From Oryza sativa Japonica Group (lineage: Eukaryota; Streptophyta; Magnoliopsida; Poales; Poaceae): DNA of 64,000 bases. This document shows, piece by piece, positions 22,391 to 33,837 of this stretch. Made by a program: the position numbers and the translations under genes. How positions within the stretch are numbered: the first letter of the stretch is position 1; every line of letters begins with the position of its first letter. Where the stretch lies: NCBI RefSeq assembly GCF_034140825.1, contig NC_089037.1, positions 35,183,001 through 35,247,000 of the forward strand. Direction: 5' to 3'. The notes under the pieces were generated by a model. That model saw only the letters and a list, made by a program, of their open reading frames with translations, did no database searches and had not been told where the DNA came from.

Positions 22391-24835
22391 GCTGGGCCGT
22401 CAGATTTCTCTTTCCACTCTTAGTCTCTTTATTTTGAGCTGTTCAGATTAATGCCATTTTAAACCGTACTTTTTTTTAAAGTAAAGTTACTAAAAATGTA
22501 CATATATTTAGTTTCTTACCAAACTTTAGTAAGTAGGCATACCAAAATTTGGTAAGGTTTATTTTAGTTACAATCTGAACAGCCCCGTGATGTACAAATA
22601 AATGGTAGTAATGTAATAGTATACTGTTTTTTTTCCCACATGTTAAAAAAATACAACTCCCACCCAAAAATATATTAAATAATAAATTTTGAACCAAAGA
22701 AAAATTGTAGCCAACAATTCAATAAGAAAATCTATGGAGAAAGCGAAGGCTACTTGTGGGCAAAGGGAGATCTAACTGAACTATTGCTCTGGTCCTTCAT
22801 TGATATGCAGTGACCTGTGAACCCCAACAATTCAGCTAGCATCAACCGAGAGGTCTCCTTCTTAATCAGCAGCAAAGTGATACTTATCCAATAGTTTACT
22901 ACAGTATATATATGTATACATCACACCGTCAATCAATCACAGCCGTTAAGAAATGCACATCAACTACTTGATCAACCTAGCAGGTAGCAGCAGGAGGCAT
23001 GGCCCAGGATTTCTGAATTTTGTGCTGCTGGATTAGTTGGCAGGTTGTCTAGTTGCCTATGTACATATGATCACACATGTTCCTATAAAGTCAGTACATT
23101 TGTTGCTGTTTATGTAACATAATTCACCTTTTTCAGGAACTGGAGCTTTTTGGAGTGGTTGGCTAATGAACTTTTGATCATAGATGCAGGCTTGGATCTG
23201 CTTGCTGTATCTGTCCTAAGTAGACCATAATCTTGTTGTCCTTGCTGCAATTCAGGCTTGGAAATTGCAAAGCTTCTCCCTGTCAGAAGGTGCAGTTAAA
23301 CCTAACCACCAGCAGCAGCATGGACTAGCTTGATTACAGGAGCAAATTAAAATGCATCTTCTGTGTCCTTAAGTAGACAGTAGAACGATCTCAGTCTCGG
23401 CTAGGTGAGACGTTTTTGTCGTGGGTCAGTGACCATTGCGGATGGATACAAGCGCAGGCGGACAATTCAATTAATGACCTCCTTGTCTGTCTGAACGTGA
23501 TCAGACTAGACGATCAGTGGCACCGTAAGAACAGCATATTCAGTAATTTAACATTGTAAAAAAAGGTGTCACGGTAATCAGGATAAGGCGCTGTGATAAG
23601 CTTAGCACTTTAGCAGTGATAACTTGTGTTGGGTCTTAGTGCTGACGATGCCGCAAGTTCTTTTTCACCCTCTGTGTTTATTATACCCGTTTTCCTTTAG
23701 CTAACTGTGCTGTATATGATTTTTAGTCCGATTTTCCTCGTAAGCAAACTTAACTTTTATTCTTTTAATATAAAACAGAAACTTCATTCCTCCTTCTCGA
23801 AGTTTACCTTGAAAAAAAATAGTTTGATTAGCAGTCAGAAAGTTTTCTGCTTTTAACTGATTAACCTCTTGATGCAGCCTGTTTCTTTCAAGCTACACAG
23901 TGTTTAAGCATCATTAGGGGCAACTAATCTTTCTGCTCGGTATTCAGAAGCAGTAAGCTTCACTAATGCATAGCCACCATATGGCAGGAAATAGAATCAC
24001 GAGATCATCATCTGTAGTTCTTTTGTTGTGCTTTTCATTTAGGTGAGATGACACTGTCAGAAAGAGATCGTCAGGAAACAACCCAACCACAGAGTCGACG
24101 CCTGCCTCGATCGAAGGACGGCTAACCGCGTTGCTCACTTGCTCTGCAGCTCACAGGTCATGGCAAACTAATTAAATTTCTCAACACCTAATTTTCCCAA
24201 CGAATGCGATGGATTAGAAAAATTAAACCCTCCAATCGAATGCTGAAAAATGGATTAACGAAGCCATCATCCGTACCACGCGAAAGGCAAAAAAATTCAA
24301 ATCAGTGGGCCAAGAACAACACTAATAGGTCATGTCCATTTCCATCCCATTTCCATTGAAGCCAACATAATTATCAATGCTCTCCATCATCAACTAACTC
24401 CTAATTATTCATTGATGCAGGCTTGTAATCGATGATTAAAAGCGAAAGCTTACAACTCACTCTCTCATGCTCCCTCATGTTCCTGCCACAATCTATATAA
24501 AAATCTTTTGCATGGCAACTTGACAATGCCATGGACAGCGGCTTAAACTCTGAATCCAGCCAAGCGACAAGTCAAATCCTGACTGGTTATAAAAACCTCA
24601 TGTTCTGTAGAACAGAACCAAGGTTTGCTCACTTTGTCGCAGCATTTCAAGCTCTCCTAACCTCAGATAAATGATAGCCATTAGAACCCTAGAAGGATCA
24701 TTATCATTATCCTGAAATAATTCCGGTGAAATTCCTGTGTTCCCAAATAGCAGAGCAAGATTTAATTTCTTGTTAATTATTTTTTAGAAGGAAAGGAGCA
24801 TTGCGAGTTTTTGGCGCCAAGAAGCAAGAAAGGTC
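22391..24835. other. gene-free stretch
   Basis: No recognisable gene. The 64-codon minus-strand frame at 23944-24138 has no family similarity that I can see. A possible untranslated or non-coding transcript in 22750-23500 cannot be judged from sequence alone. No clear MITE termini were found in this interval. Confidence 0.4.
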
Positions 24836-25318
24836 ATGGACAGCAGCAAGCAGCAGCTCGCCGTTTGGCCGGTGTCCGCCGCCAAGAAGTACGCCGGCTT
24901 CGACGGCAAGGCGGCGGCGAGGGAGCGGTCGGGCCTCGCGAACGCGTCGTTCCGGGTGTACTACAGCCTCCGCGCCGGCGCCGTGCCGTTCCTGTGGGAG
25001 TCGTCGCCGGGAACGCCCAAGGCGGCCGCCGTCTCGTCGCCGGCGAGGGAGTCATCATCGGCGGCGCGTGGCGCTCTGCCGCCCATCTCGCCGCCGCCGT
25101 CGTACCAGTCGGTCGAGATGAAGAAGGGGGGGAGGTGCCGGCCGAGGTCGTCGTGGCCGGCGGCGGCGGCGGCGGGCGACATCGTGAGGGCGCTGCTCGG
25201 CATGCTCGGGCTCGGGAAGTGGCGCCGCCGCCGCCACCACCACCACCGGTCGTCGTCGACGCGACGGCGCTCCGCCTCGGTCTCCGAGCTGCCGCCGTTC
25301 GCATCGCTCCCGTATTGA
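24836..25318 (+). CDS. small DUF688-like protein
   Basis: A single exon encodes 160 aa. The recognisable feature is VPFLWESSPGTPK at residues 50-62, the conserved core of the plant DUF688 family, whose molecular function is unknown. It is followed by a Ser/Ala/Pro-rich region, a short hydrophobic patch (DIVRALLGMLGLG) and an Arg/His-rich tail. Third positions are very GC-rich, as in many short rice genes. An upstream ATG at 24801 or 24811 opens other frames; the frame from 24836 is chosen because it contains the conserved motif. The gene has no obvious partner among its neighbours. Confidence 0.75.
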   Translation: MDSSKQQLAVWPVSAAKKYAGFDGKAAARERSGLANASFRVYYSLRAGAVPFLWESSPGTPKAAAVSSPARESSSAARGALPPISPPPSYQSVEMKKGGRCRPRSSWPAAAAAGDIVRALLGMLGLGKWRRRRHHHHRSSSTRRRSASVSELPPFASLPY

Positions 25319-25324
25319 CACGTG

Positions 25325-25635
25325 TACAATCAGATTAATTAATTAATTACAACTTTATTATGGACGGATGATTAATCACGGATGTTGCATGTAAATTACG
25401 GAGGCGGATGCCACTTTGCTCTGTGATTATCTCCTAATCTCTCGGGTTTTCGCGTCGTTAATTAGCAGAGTCTGAGTCGGTTTAGCGCACGGTTATAAAA
25501 CGAGTGGGCACATCGATTTGAAACGAGTCGCGTCGCCGCTGCGTTTCCGAAGAGAAGGCGCCGCTCAAGGGAGAAAGCGTAAAGCCGTTTCCCGCTTTAG
25601 TTCTCGCATCCGCGCTAACCCTCGCGGCTTCGTCG
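25325..25635 (+). promoter_or_regulatory. spacer and 5' leader before the AlkB-type gene
   Basis: Short AT-rich then GC-rich interval between the DUF688-like stop codon and the AlkB-type start. A TATAAAA box lies near 25494, about 140 bases upstream of the ATG, and could be the core promoter. Confidence 0.4.
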
Positions 25636-28251
25636 ATGGTCGGCGGCGGCGGCGGCGGCGGCCACGGGGTCAGGACGCCGGCGAACTTCCCCCCGCGGCA
25701 GAAGGCTCGCCTCCCTCGCGGACCGGTACGCGCCACCGTGCCCTAGTGTTTTTTTTTTTGAAACCTCCGGGATTTTCTTCTTTCCGATGGATTCCGATTG
25801 CAACTGGTCGCGCCGCCACCTTGTTTCCGCCTCTACTAGAGTACTAGACTTGGGTTGCCATGACGCCGGTGCCGTGCTTTAAATTTCCTGAAATCACATA
25901 TGTAATGCTGTATTGCTATTGTTTGCGGCGATGGTTAGGGTTCGACATTGGATCAGTCGTCAGTTAATGTTTAATTATTCTTTTGGTTTGGTGTGTGTGA
26001 AGTAGGAAACCTATAATCGTCTCTTTGGCAACTGGGCAATGGGGAAGTAGTAGATCCATGTGATTGCAAATGATACTGCATTCCTTTCTCTGTTTCTCAG
26101 TACATGATTCCTAATCGGGTTTGGTGTAATGATCTCGATAGGTTGAGGAACTGAACCTTATAATGTATATACTTTTACATGACGAGCAGCAGTCCGAAAA
26201 TGTTCTTCAGGATTCTTGTTACTCTACAGCAGCTTGCCTATGCATATTCTTATTATTGCAATACAATTTGTATTGCTTTCTTGTATGACCTGTGTAGAAC
26301 TGCAGGCTTCACCATTATTTATTTTTGCTGCCTCGTTTCGATTAGTACATCTACTGTTAGAGATAAAAGGAGATGCACTTGATAGTGCAGTGGCAAGGGG
26401 TGTGTGGTTTTAACCCCGATGTCCCGTGTTCAATCCTCAACGTGCTCATAATTTCTTCTTTAAAATATTTGGAGTGACGTCTCTCCCTAATCTCCTTTTT
26501 TTTTCCTGTTAGAGATAAAAGCTTACACAAACTTGTTCCATGTTAGGTATATTTTAGCTTGTACCTTGTGAGGCCTTTTGTTTGTACTCTGCTTCTGACA
26601 CACTCTGTGTTTTTCAGGTTCATGAGAAGTCGTTGGAACAGCAAAAGAAGGGGCCAAGTTCATCCTCTCCTTCAGTTAGCAGTAACAAGTCCCCACTCCA
26701 ATTGGCTGCAGCAATTGTTCAACCACAGAAACCGCTAGAGTCACCACAGCACATGGTTACACCGGTTCGACTGCAAGAATCTCCAGGCCCAAGAACCATT
26801 CCATGCAGTTCTGGATCTGTAGGATCTGGTTCAGGAGCTGCCCCATTTGACATATGCATAAAAAGAGATGATAAGTGCTCCATCAAGTTAAGTCGTTCTT
26901 TACTGGAAATCAACAGAGAAAAAAGACGAGAAAGGGAGCAACTTTCCAAGGAGGCAGCTCCATTGCAATATTTGAGACCTGGGATGGTTCTGTTGAAAAA
27001 GTTCTTAAAGCATGATGATCAGGTATCTCAATATCAAACATGTTGCTCAATTTTACTACAGTTTCTGCCAGCATCAACATTTGTTTCAAAAGTACTATCA
27101 ATAGTTGTTTTCCATTCATTTTGCTCTTTTTGTGTTGGAATCTGGAATCATGTGCACTCATGATTTTGAAGTTCTATGTCACTACTGTGACTCTCTCATT
27201 GGCACAGTTTGCTACAACTTTCGTAGAATTTTCAGAATTCCTCACATTAATATGCACTTTCTCAATTTATTTGATTATTGTGATTTTATTTAGGTTGTAT
27301 TATAAATTCCCAATGTTTATTTAATTTTGAAAGTATATATCTAATCTCTTTTATCGCACATATCAGGTTGACATTATCAGACGCTGCCAGAAACTTGGTA
27401 TTGGCTCAGGAGGATTTTATACTCCTGGCTACAGAGATGGTGGTAAATTAAGTTTGCAGATGATGTGCTTAGGGAAGAACTGGGATCCAAATTCACGTTC
27501 ATATGGAGATACACGTCCATTTGATGGTGCTCAACCACCAAGTATACCAGAAGTATTCAGTAAGATAGTTAAAGATGCCATCCAAGCTTCCAATGAATTT
27601 TTGAGACAAAAAGCCAGACCTGCCAATGATGTTGAAGAACTTCCTCCACTGTCACCAGATATCTGCCTTGTTAACTTCTATACCAGCAGTGGTAAGTTAG
27701 GTCTTCACCAGGTACGAAAGATCCACAATCTTCAACGTTATACAATTATATTTCAAAGATTAGTATTACAAGTCTTCCTCAATAAATTACTCCAACAAAA
27801 TCCTCACCTAGGTCAAAGCAGCTTTTCCTATGGTTATTTTCTTCAGAGTTTCTTGTACTTGCATTTGTATAGTATAATGCCTTCAATTCCTCTGCTTTTC
27901 AATTGAAATGTTTATATTGCTGTGATCCTCTTTGGTGATTACTAACTGGACTGTGTGAATGTATCATTTTTACAGGACAAAGATGAAACGAAACCCAGCC
28001 TTCATAAGGGATTGCCTGTTGTTTCATTTTCGCTAGGTGACACTGCAGAATTCTTGTATGGTGACGTGAACGATGTGGATAAAGCTTCAAAGGTTGATCT
28101 GGAATCTGGTGATGTTCTCATATTTGGTGGTAAATCAAGGCTCATATTCCATGGGGTTTCCAGAATCAAACCAAAAACAGCACCAAATTGGCTGACCGAT
28201 GAAGCAAAACTTCGACCTGGGCGTCTGAACCTCACATTCAGGCAGCATTAG
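25636..28251 (+). CDS. AlkB-type 2-oxoglutarate/Fe(II) dioxygenase
   Basis: Four exons (25636-25725, 26618-27022, 27367-27711 and 27976-28251) join in phase 0 into 371 aa. The catalytic half spans about residues 150-371. The iron ligands fit H279 and D281 (LGLHQDKDE, split by intron 3) and H339 (LIFHGVSR). The C-terminal RPGRLNLTFR supplies the arginines (R363, R369) that bind 2-oxoglutarate and substrate in this family. The closest known group is the plant ALKBH1-like proteins, which remove methyl groups from nucleic acids; which substrate is used here cannot be told. The N-terminal ~140 residues are Ser/Pro/Gln-rich and probably disordered. The start lies in a short Gly-rich exon 1. Intron 1 carries a SINE. 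A partial broken copy lies downstream at 31103-32046. Confidence 0.88.
26370..26505 (+). mobile_element. tRNA-derived SINE (p-SINE1-like) in intron 1 of the AlkB-type gene
   Basis: A 136-bp unit with a Pol III A-box-like TAGTGCAGTGG, a B-box-like GTGTTCAATCC and a terminal T run. It is bounded by a perfect 16-bp target duplication, CTGTTAGAGATAAAAG, at 26354-26369 and 26506-26521. Size, T-tail and boxes fit rice p-SINE1. The perfect duplication points to a fairly recent insertion. Confidence 0.8.
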
Positions 28252-28635
28252 CTTGCCCCGTATTAGATGTAGAGGGAACCTTGTTCTGTTCTGTTGTAGT
28301 AGCTCAGTACCCACCCTATTAGCATGAGTTAGCTGGTAGTACATTCGATCTAACTACTGGAAAACTCGAGAAGGAGTCAGATCAAACTATGGAACATATA
28401 TATATTTAGTGCAATTGATTTTCCTGTGATTATTATTTTTAGATATAATGGAAATCAATCCAGATTTGTGTTGTAGTTTGAAGAGGTGGCATTGCCAGAT
28501 TTGTGTTCTAATGTAAATTCCTATCGTGACCACTCTTTCAAAATTAAAAGACAATATATACCAAGCCAATTTACCAAATCAAGTAAATTCTGTTCTTCAA
28601 ACTTAATTTTCTGCTCTTTAAACTTCCAGGCCTCA

Positions 28636-30774
28636 ATGGCCCAGCCCAGTAGCCCACAGGAGAAGGTGAAGCACTCGCCGTCTCGCTCCCATCTCTTCAC
28701 TTCGAACCGCACGGCGGCGCTGCGCCGCCGCTGGAGCACCGCTACTGCATTGCATCCGGCCGCCGGAATCTCACCGGCGACTGCAGGAGACGGCCGTGGC
28801 GCGGCCCCAGTCCGTGCCCTCTCCCTTCGGTCGATGGTTGGACTGGTTGCATTGTCACTGGACACGGTCGCCACCAAGGACGAGTTCGTCCGCCTCTGCG
28901 CCACCGGCCGCCTCAGGGACGCGCTGCGGCGACCCTTCCGCGGCGTGCTCTGGTCGGACGCTGCCCGCCTCTTCTCCCACCTCTTCCGGGCTTGCCGCGC
29001 CCTCCGGCCACTGCGCCAGCTCCACGCCTTCGCCGCCACGTCCGGCGCCGCCACCGACCGCTTTACGGCGAACCACCTCATGCTGGCGTATGCTGACCTG
29101 GGCGACCTCACCGCCGCCCGCGAACTGTTCGAGAGAATTCCCAGGAGGAACGTCATGTCCTGGAACATTCTGTTCGGGGGTTACATCAAGAATGGCGACC
29201 TGGGTGGCGCGCGGAAGCTGTTCGATGAAATGCCTGAGAGGAATGTGGCGACTTGGAATGCCATGGTAGCTGGGCTCACCAACCTAGGATTTGATGAGGA
29301 GAGCTTGGGCTTCTTCCTTGATATGAGGAGGGAGGGGATGCATCCTGATGAGTTTGGCCTCGGGAGCGTGTTCCGGTGCTGTGCCGGGCTTAGAGATGTT
29401 GTGACTGGGCGGCAGGTCCATGCGTATGTCGTGCGGTCTGGGCTGGACAGAGACATGTGTGTTGGGAGCTCGTTGGCTCACATGTACATGAGATGTGGGT
29501 GTCTTCAAGAAGGTGAGGCTGTGCTCCGAATGCTCCCTTCACTTAGCATTGTATCATGCAATACCATAATCGCTGGAAGGACACAGAATGGAGACTCAGA
29601 GGGAGCGCTAGAGTATTTCTGCATGATGAGAAGTGTCGGTGTGGCTGCTGATGTGGTCACTTTCGTAAGTGCTATTAGTTCTTGCTCAGATTTGGCAGCT
29701 CTTGCTCAAGGGCAGCAAATTCATGGGCAGGTTATGAAAGCTGGAGTTGACAAAGTTGTGCCAGTAATGACTTGTCTTGTGCATATGTATTCTCGTTGCG
29801 GGTGCTTAGGTGACTCAGAGAGAGTTTTCTTTGGTTATTGTGGTTCAGATACCTTCCTTCTCAGTGCAATGATCTCAGCTTATGGATTCCACGGGCATGG
29901 ACAGAAAGCAATCGAGCTGTTCAAACAGATGATGAATGGAGGGGCAGAACCTAGTGATGTTACTTTCTTGGCCTTGCTATATGCTTGCAGCCATAGTGGT
30001 CTGAAAGAGGAGGGCATGGATTGCTTTGAGCTTATGACTAAGACTTATGGAATGCAACCAAGTGTGAAACACTACACTTGTGTTGTGGATCTTCTTGGGC
30101 GATCAGGTTGTCTGGACGAAGCAGAGGCCCTCATCTTGTCAATGCCTTTAACTCCTGATGGGGTCATATGGAAGACATTGTTGTCTGCTTGTAAGACCCA
30201 GAAGAATTTTGACATGGCAGAGCGGATAGCAAAACGTGTCATTGAGTTGGACCCTCATGACTCTGCCTCTTATGTTCTGCTATCAAATATTCGAGCTACC
30301 AGCAGGAGATGGGGAGATGTCAGTGAGGTAAGAAAAGCCATGAGAGATAACAATGTGAGGAAGGAGCCTGGTGTCAGCTGGGTGGAGCTTAAGGGTCACA
30401 TACACCAATTCTGCACTGGAGATGAATCGCATCCAAGACAAAAGGAGATCGATGAATGTTTGGAAGAGATGATGGCCAAGATTAGGCAGTGTGGGTATTC
30501 ACCGGACATGAGCATGGTGCTCCATGATATGGAGGATGAGGAGAAAGAAGTTAGTTTGTCTCACCACAGTGAGAAGTTGGCAATAGCGTTTGCTTTTCTG
30601 AGCTTACCTGAAGGAGTTCCTATCCGAGTGATGAAGAATCTACGTGTATGTGATGACTGCCATCTAGCTATCAAGTTAATGTCCCAGGTAACTGGTCGGG
30701 AGATTGTGGTCAGAGATGTAAGCCGCTTTCACCATTTTAAAGATGGCAGATGCTCTTGTCGTGATTATTGGTGA
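28636..30774 (+). CDS. PLS-class pentatricopeptide repeat protein with E and DYW domains
   Basis: An intronless gene of 712 aa. Tandem PPR motifs fill the middle (NVMSWNILFGGYIKNGD, NVATWNAMVAGLTNLGF and similar units of about 35 residues in P-L-S order). The end is a full DYW domain with the HSEKLAIAF and CDDCH zinc/deaminase motifs and terminal CSCRDYW. DYW proteins edit specific cytidines to uridines in organellar RNA, with the PPR array choosing the site. By memory the sequence resembles Arabidopsis At2g41080, but I could not align it. The start was set at MAQPSS; the frame stays open 50 codons further upstream without family features, and MVGLVAL at 28834 is another possible start. The N terminus is Arg/Ser/Ala-rich, as expected for organelle targeting. 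Confidence 0.9.
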   Translation: MAQPSSPQEKVKHSPSRSHLFTSNRTAALRRRWSTATALHPAAGISPATAGDGRGAAPVRALSLRSMVGLVALSLDTVATKDEFVRLCATGRLRDALRRPFRGVLWSDAARLFSHLFRACRALRPLRQLHAFAATSGAATDRFTANHLMLAYADLGDLTAARELFERIPRRNVMSWNILFGGYIKNGDLGGARKLFDEMPERNVATWNAMVAGLTNLGFDEESLGFFLDMRREGMHPDEFGLGSVFRCCAGLRDVVTGRQVHAYVVRSGLDRDMCVGSSLAHMYMRCGCLQEGEAVLRMLPSLSIVSCNTIIAGRTQNGDSEGALEYFCMMRSVGVAADVVTFVSAISSCSDLAALAQGQQIHGQVMKAGVDKVVPVMTCLVHMYSRCGCLGDSERVFFGYCGSDTFLLSAMISAYGFHGHGQKAIELFKQMMNGGAEPSDVTFLALLYACSHSGLKEEGMDCFELMTKTYGMQPSVKHYTCVVDLLGRSGCLDEAEALILSMPLTPDGVIWKTLLSACKTQKNFDMAERIAKRVIELDPHDSASYVLLSNIRATSRRWGDVSEVRKAMRDNNVRKEPGVSWVELKGHIHQFCTGDESHPRQKEIDECLEEMMAKIRQCGYSPDMSMVLHDMEDEEKEVSLSHHSEKLAIAFAFLSLPEGVPIRVMKNLRVCDDCHLAIKLMSQVTGREIVVRDVSRFHHFKDGRCSCRDYW

Positions 30775-31102
30775 TTGGGAACAAAGCATGGTAGGAATTT
30801 CTTTTGCATCTTCTGAGGGGAACAACATCAACATACCTTACCTGGTTTTTGAACTATCTGAAGCAATCAGCTGCAGTTGATGCCCAGCAGTCATAACTAA
30901 GGCTCAACGGGTGCCACACTCTTTACTGCCAGCTGGCGGTGGTACAACTAACAACTCAGATCGGCTAGTATGCACACTTGAATGAACCCTAAGATGCGAA
31001 TGCTCAATGGTGTTTGGTTTGTACTTGTCTAATGGCCCATGTACATACATGATGGCTTGGTTCCCATGTAATGCAATGCTATGGGAGAATTCATCTGTTT
31101 TC
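30775..31102. other. 3' flank of the PPR gene
   Basis: Non-coding sequence between the PPR stop codon and the start of the AlkB pseudogene. No gene is visible. Confidence 0.4.
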
Positions 31103-32046
31103 ACCAGATATCTGCCTTATTAACTTCTAGACCAGCGATGGGAGATTGGGTCTTCACCAGGTACCAAAGAACCATGTTCCGATGTTATATTTCAAACAAC
31201 AGTATCAATACTTTGCATTCTTGCTGATACCAATCTATTAAATGAACAGAGATACCACAAACTAATCTGGAAAGAGCGCAACTCGAGAATCTTTGAACAC
31301 AAAGATTGCACTGCAGCGCAAGTTTACAGAGCCATTAGAGATGAAGTGCTGATTTGGAGGGAAGCTGGAGTGTTTAAGCATAGAGAGTAGTGTGTGGGAG
31401 TTTTCTCCTGGGTTCCTTGATCCCCAGGAGTTTTTTTTTCTTTTTTTGGGGGGCTTATGCCCTGCGACAGTACAATGTCATTCTGTACCTGGCTCATTTT
31501 TCTCTCTTCTTAATACAATTAGGTTGGTCGATTTTCGGCCGACCCAGCAAAGATACCACAAACTAATCCAACAAAATCCTGTTCTGGGAGCAGCTTTAGC
31601 CGTGGTGCTTTTCCTCTGGAGAACTTAGACATCTCTAGTATAATGTGTTCAGTTCATTTGCTTTCCAATTGAGATTTTTATAGGGTTGTAATCCTGTTCG
31701 GTGATTACTAACTGGGAGTCTGGGACTGTAAAACGTCCCAGTTGCCTATTCGGTGATTACTAATTGGGACTGTAATCCTGTTCGCTGTTTTTTTCAGGAC
31801 AAGGATGATGAAAATAAACCCAAGCCTTAACAGGGATTGCCTGTTGTTGCAGAATTCTTGTACGATGGTGTGAGACAATGACAAGGCTTCAAAGTTGATC
31901 ACGAATCTGTTGTTCTAATAATTGGTGGTAGAAACATTGTCATATTTCATAGCGTTTCCAGCATCAAGCCCATAAATGCACCGAAATGGCCGACCAATTA
32001 GACAAGTATTGAACCTGGCCGTCTGAATTTCACATTGAAATACTGC
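31103..32046 (+). pseudogene. partial copy of the AlkB-type gene (end of exon 3, intron 3, exon 4)
   Basis: The sequence from CACCAGATATCTGCCTTATTAA onward follows the intact gene from about 27650, through intron 3 and exon 4 (starting with CAGGACAAGGATGATG near 31797) to the C-terminal codons near 32040. It is broken by a stop where the parent reads SLHKG, by deletions in the jelly-roll region (the VVSFSLGDT segment is lost) and by a further stop. It lacks exons 1 and 2. Retention of the intron shows DNA-level duplication. The intact PPR gene lies between parent and copy. A 283-bp LINE tail is inserted in its intron. Confidence 0.85.
31268..31550 (+). mobile_element. 5'-truncated LINE (L1-type) 3' end
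   Basis: It is flanked by a perfect 18-bp target duplication, AGATACCACAAACTAATC, at 31250-31267 and 31551-31568. The first ~120 bases encode the C-terminal end of an L1-type ORF2 (WKERNSRIFEHKDC…VLIWREAGVF) up to a stop near 31389. The 3' UTR ends in TTCTTAATACAATTAGG… without a long poly(A). This is the classic form of a 5'-truncated plant LINE insertion. Confidence 0.85.
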
Positions 32047-32446
32047 AACTGTCCCCTGCATATTTTTTTTGGCTACTTGCAGTACAGTTGGGTGCTCCCG
32101 TTTGTTGTATATTCAGTGCTACTACCCTTTTATTTTAGCAAAGTCATCAGAGACGTCCAAATTCGAAGAAATATTTTACCGACCTCTCTTCTCTTGTAAA
32201 ACTTGAGTTCGTTGTCATACCCAATCTCTTTTCTTTCTTTCTTTCTTTTTTTCTGTTTGGCTTAATCGTGTATGCACTGACCGTGTCTTGAAATAAAGAT
32301 AAAATATCTGGCCACAAGAAACCTCTCTTGACAATTTATTGAACGCAGTTGATTCATAGAAAAATGAGAGACATACATTTACTGATTTACATTTGATGAA
32401 CCTGTACTGAAAAATAAAAGAAGAAAAAATGTCACAAGTTCAGAGT
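32047..32446. other. gene-free spacer
   Basis: AT-rich sequence with a CTTT-type run near 32230-32250, between the AlkB pseudogene and the stop codon of the first LURP-one-related gene. It probably includes that gene's 3' UTR. Confidence 0.4.
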
Positions 32447-33518
32447 TCAAAGTCCCCAATTCCTACTACTAGTGTTGCAGTGATGCATCTCGTGCAGAAT
32501 CACAACGAGCGACAGGATGAACGCCTGGTCTATCCCCGGGTTGATCCTAGCCGTATACACAGACCTCGTCAATCCCACCAATGTACCCGCCAAATTTGGA
32601 CGAGTGATCTACAGCATCAAATTCAACAAACAAAAATGTTAATAAAATCGGATATGGATTTTCATCCCTCGAGGGGACATCCTCTCATTGTTTGCATGTT
32701 ATCTAAATAGTTATAAAAAAATTAAAAAAATAAAAGCATAGATTAATACAGAATATATCAGTCCACAAGAAATGCAAGACCAAATTCAATTTCTACAAGT
32801 TGCAACAAAAATAACAAATTAAACTGAAAATAGTTATCGCACATTCACAACTATATTTGTTATTTTTGTTAACTTGTAGAAGTTGAATTCAAACTTGTAT
32901 GTTTGTGGAGTGATATATTTCATATCAATCTATGTTGCTAATTTTTCATATTGTTTGATGAGGGATGAGGGATGAAATTGCTTTCCCAATAAAATCGATC
33001 ACCAATGATCTGCTTGATGAATTTTGAGATGTTAATTAGCTCACCTGAGCAATGGCGGCGTCGGCGTCGGAGTCGGAGTTGCCGGCGAAGACAGTGCATG
33101 CGCCGCCGTAGTAGTTGCCGCCGATGACGAAGTCGGGGACCTGGTCGGCGGAGCGGTAGCCGCCGAGGTAGACGAAGATCTTGGTCCTGACCTGGACGAC
33201 GGACTCCTTGACGACGCTGAAGAGGACGCTCCGGCGGCTGGTGCTGTCCCCTCTGAAGGCGTGCCACATCGAGCTCATCAGGTAGGTCGAGTCCGTCATG
33301 GTGAGCACCGGGCGGCGCGCCGCGTCGAGGAGGAGCGTCCGCTTCCGGAGGCTGAACACGGCGCCCTCCAAGCGCATCACCACCGCGCCGGCGGCGTCCG
33401 TCACCGCGAAGTCGCGCTCCGTCGTGCCGATCACCCTCGCCACCGCGAACGCCGTCGCCTCCGCCGCGCAGTGCCGCGCGTCCACCACCACCACCGTCGG
33501 CGCTGCCGCCGCAGCCAT
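32447..33518 (-). CDS. LURP-one-related (LOR) protein, copy 1
   Basis: Two exons, 33518-33045 and 32608-32447, join in phase 0 into 211 aa. The protein has the LOR layout: VVVVDARHC start, FAVTDAAGAVVMRLEGAVFSL, a middle FRGDSTSRRSVLFSVVKES, and exon 2 with YTARINPGIDQAFILSLVVI, which lines up with the C-terminal hydrophobic helix of the neighbouring paralog (INPGID vs VNAGID). LOR proteins have a tubby-like fold; the Arabidopsis founder LURP1 is needed for defence against an oomycete, but most members have no known role. The start at MAAAAAPT was chosen over an upstream Met 29 codons earlier because LOR proteins begin close to the VVDA motif. It lacks the intron that its tandem neighbour has in the first half. 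Confidence 0.82.
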
Positions 33519-33837
33519 CCTCGTCGTCGGCTTGCGTTCTGCTCGTCGACGCTGCGGAGAACGCGTGTTGAAATACACCTCGATGATGAAATGGGCGACG
33601 TCCATGTCGCCGGATGGCTGAATTTATCAAGAAGAGAAAGGAAGGCATGCGACATGATTGACATTCGCCGCCAGTAGGTCGCCGGTTTGACACCGGCGAA
33701 GACTGCCGCGTCGACGGCGACCGGTCGTCAACCACGGTCCGCAGCCGACGCAGTCGCCAGCTCGCCGCGGTTTTCTGATGTCAGTCTCAATCTACGTGCT
33801 TATCCCACTCGTACTTGCCATGCTTGAGGATTGCCTC
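33519..33837. other. upstream flank of LOR copy 1
   Basis: GC-rich then mixed sequence between the LOR start codon and the MULE-like MITE. It holds the presumed promoter; no element can be named. Confidence 0.35.

Noticed and set aside
23944-24138. 64-codon minus-strand frame
   Set aside because: No family similarity, no splice partners and low coding character.
28486-28635. Upstream extension of the PPR frame by 50 codons
   Set aside because: AT-rich, unlike the GC-rich coding start, and without targeting-peptide or family features; treated as 5' UTR.
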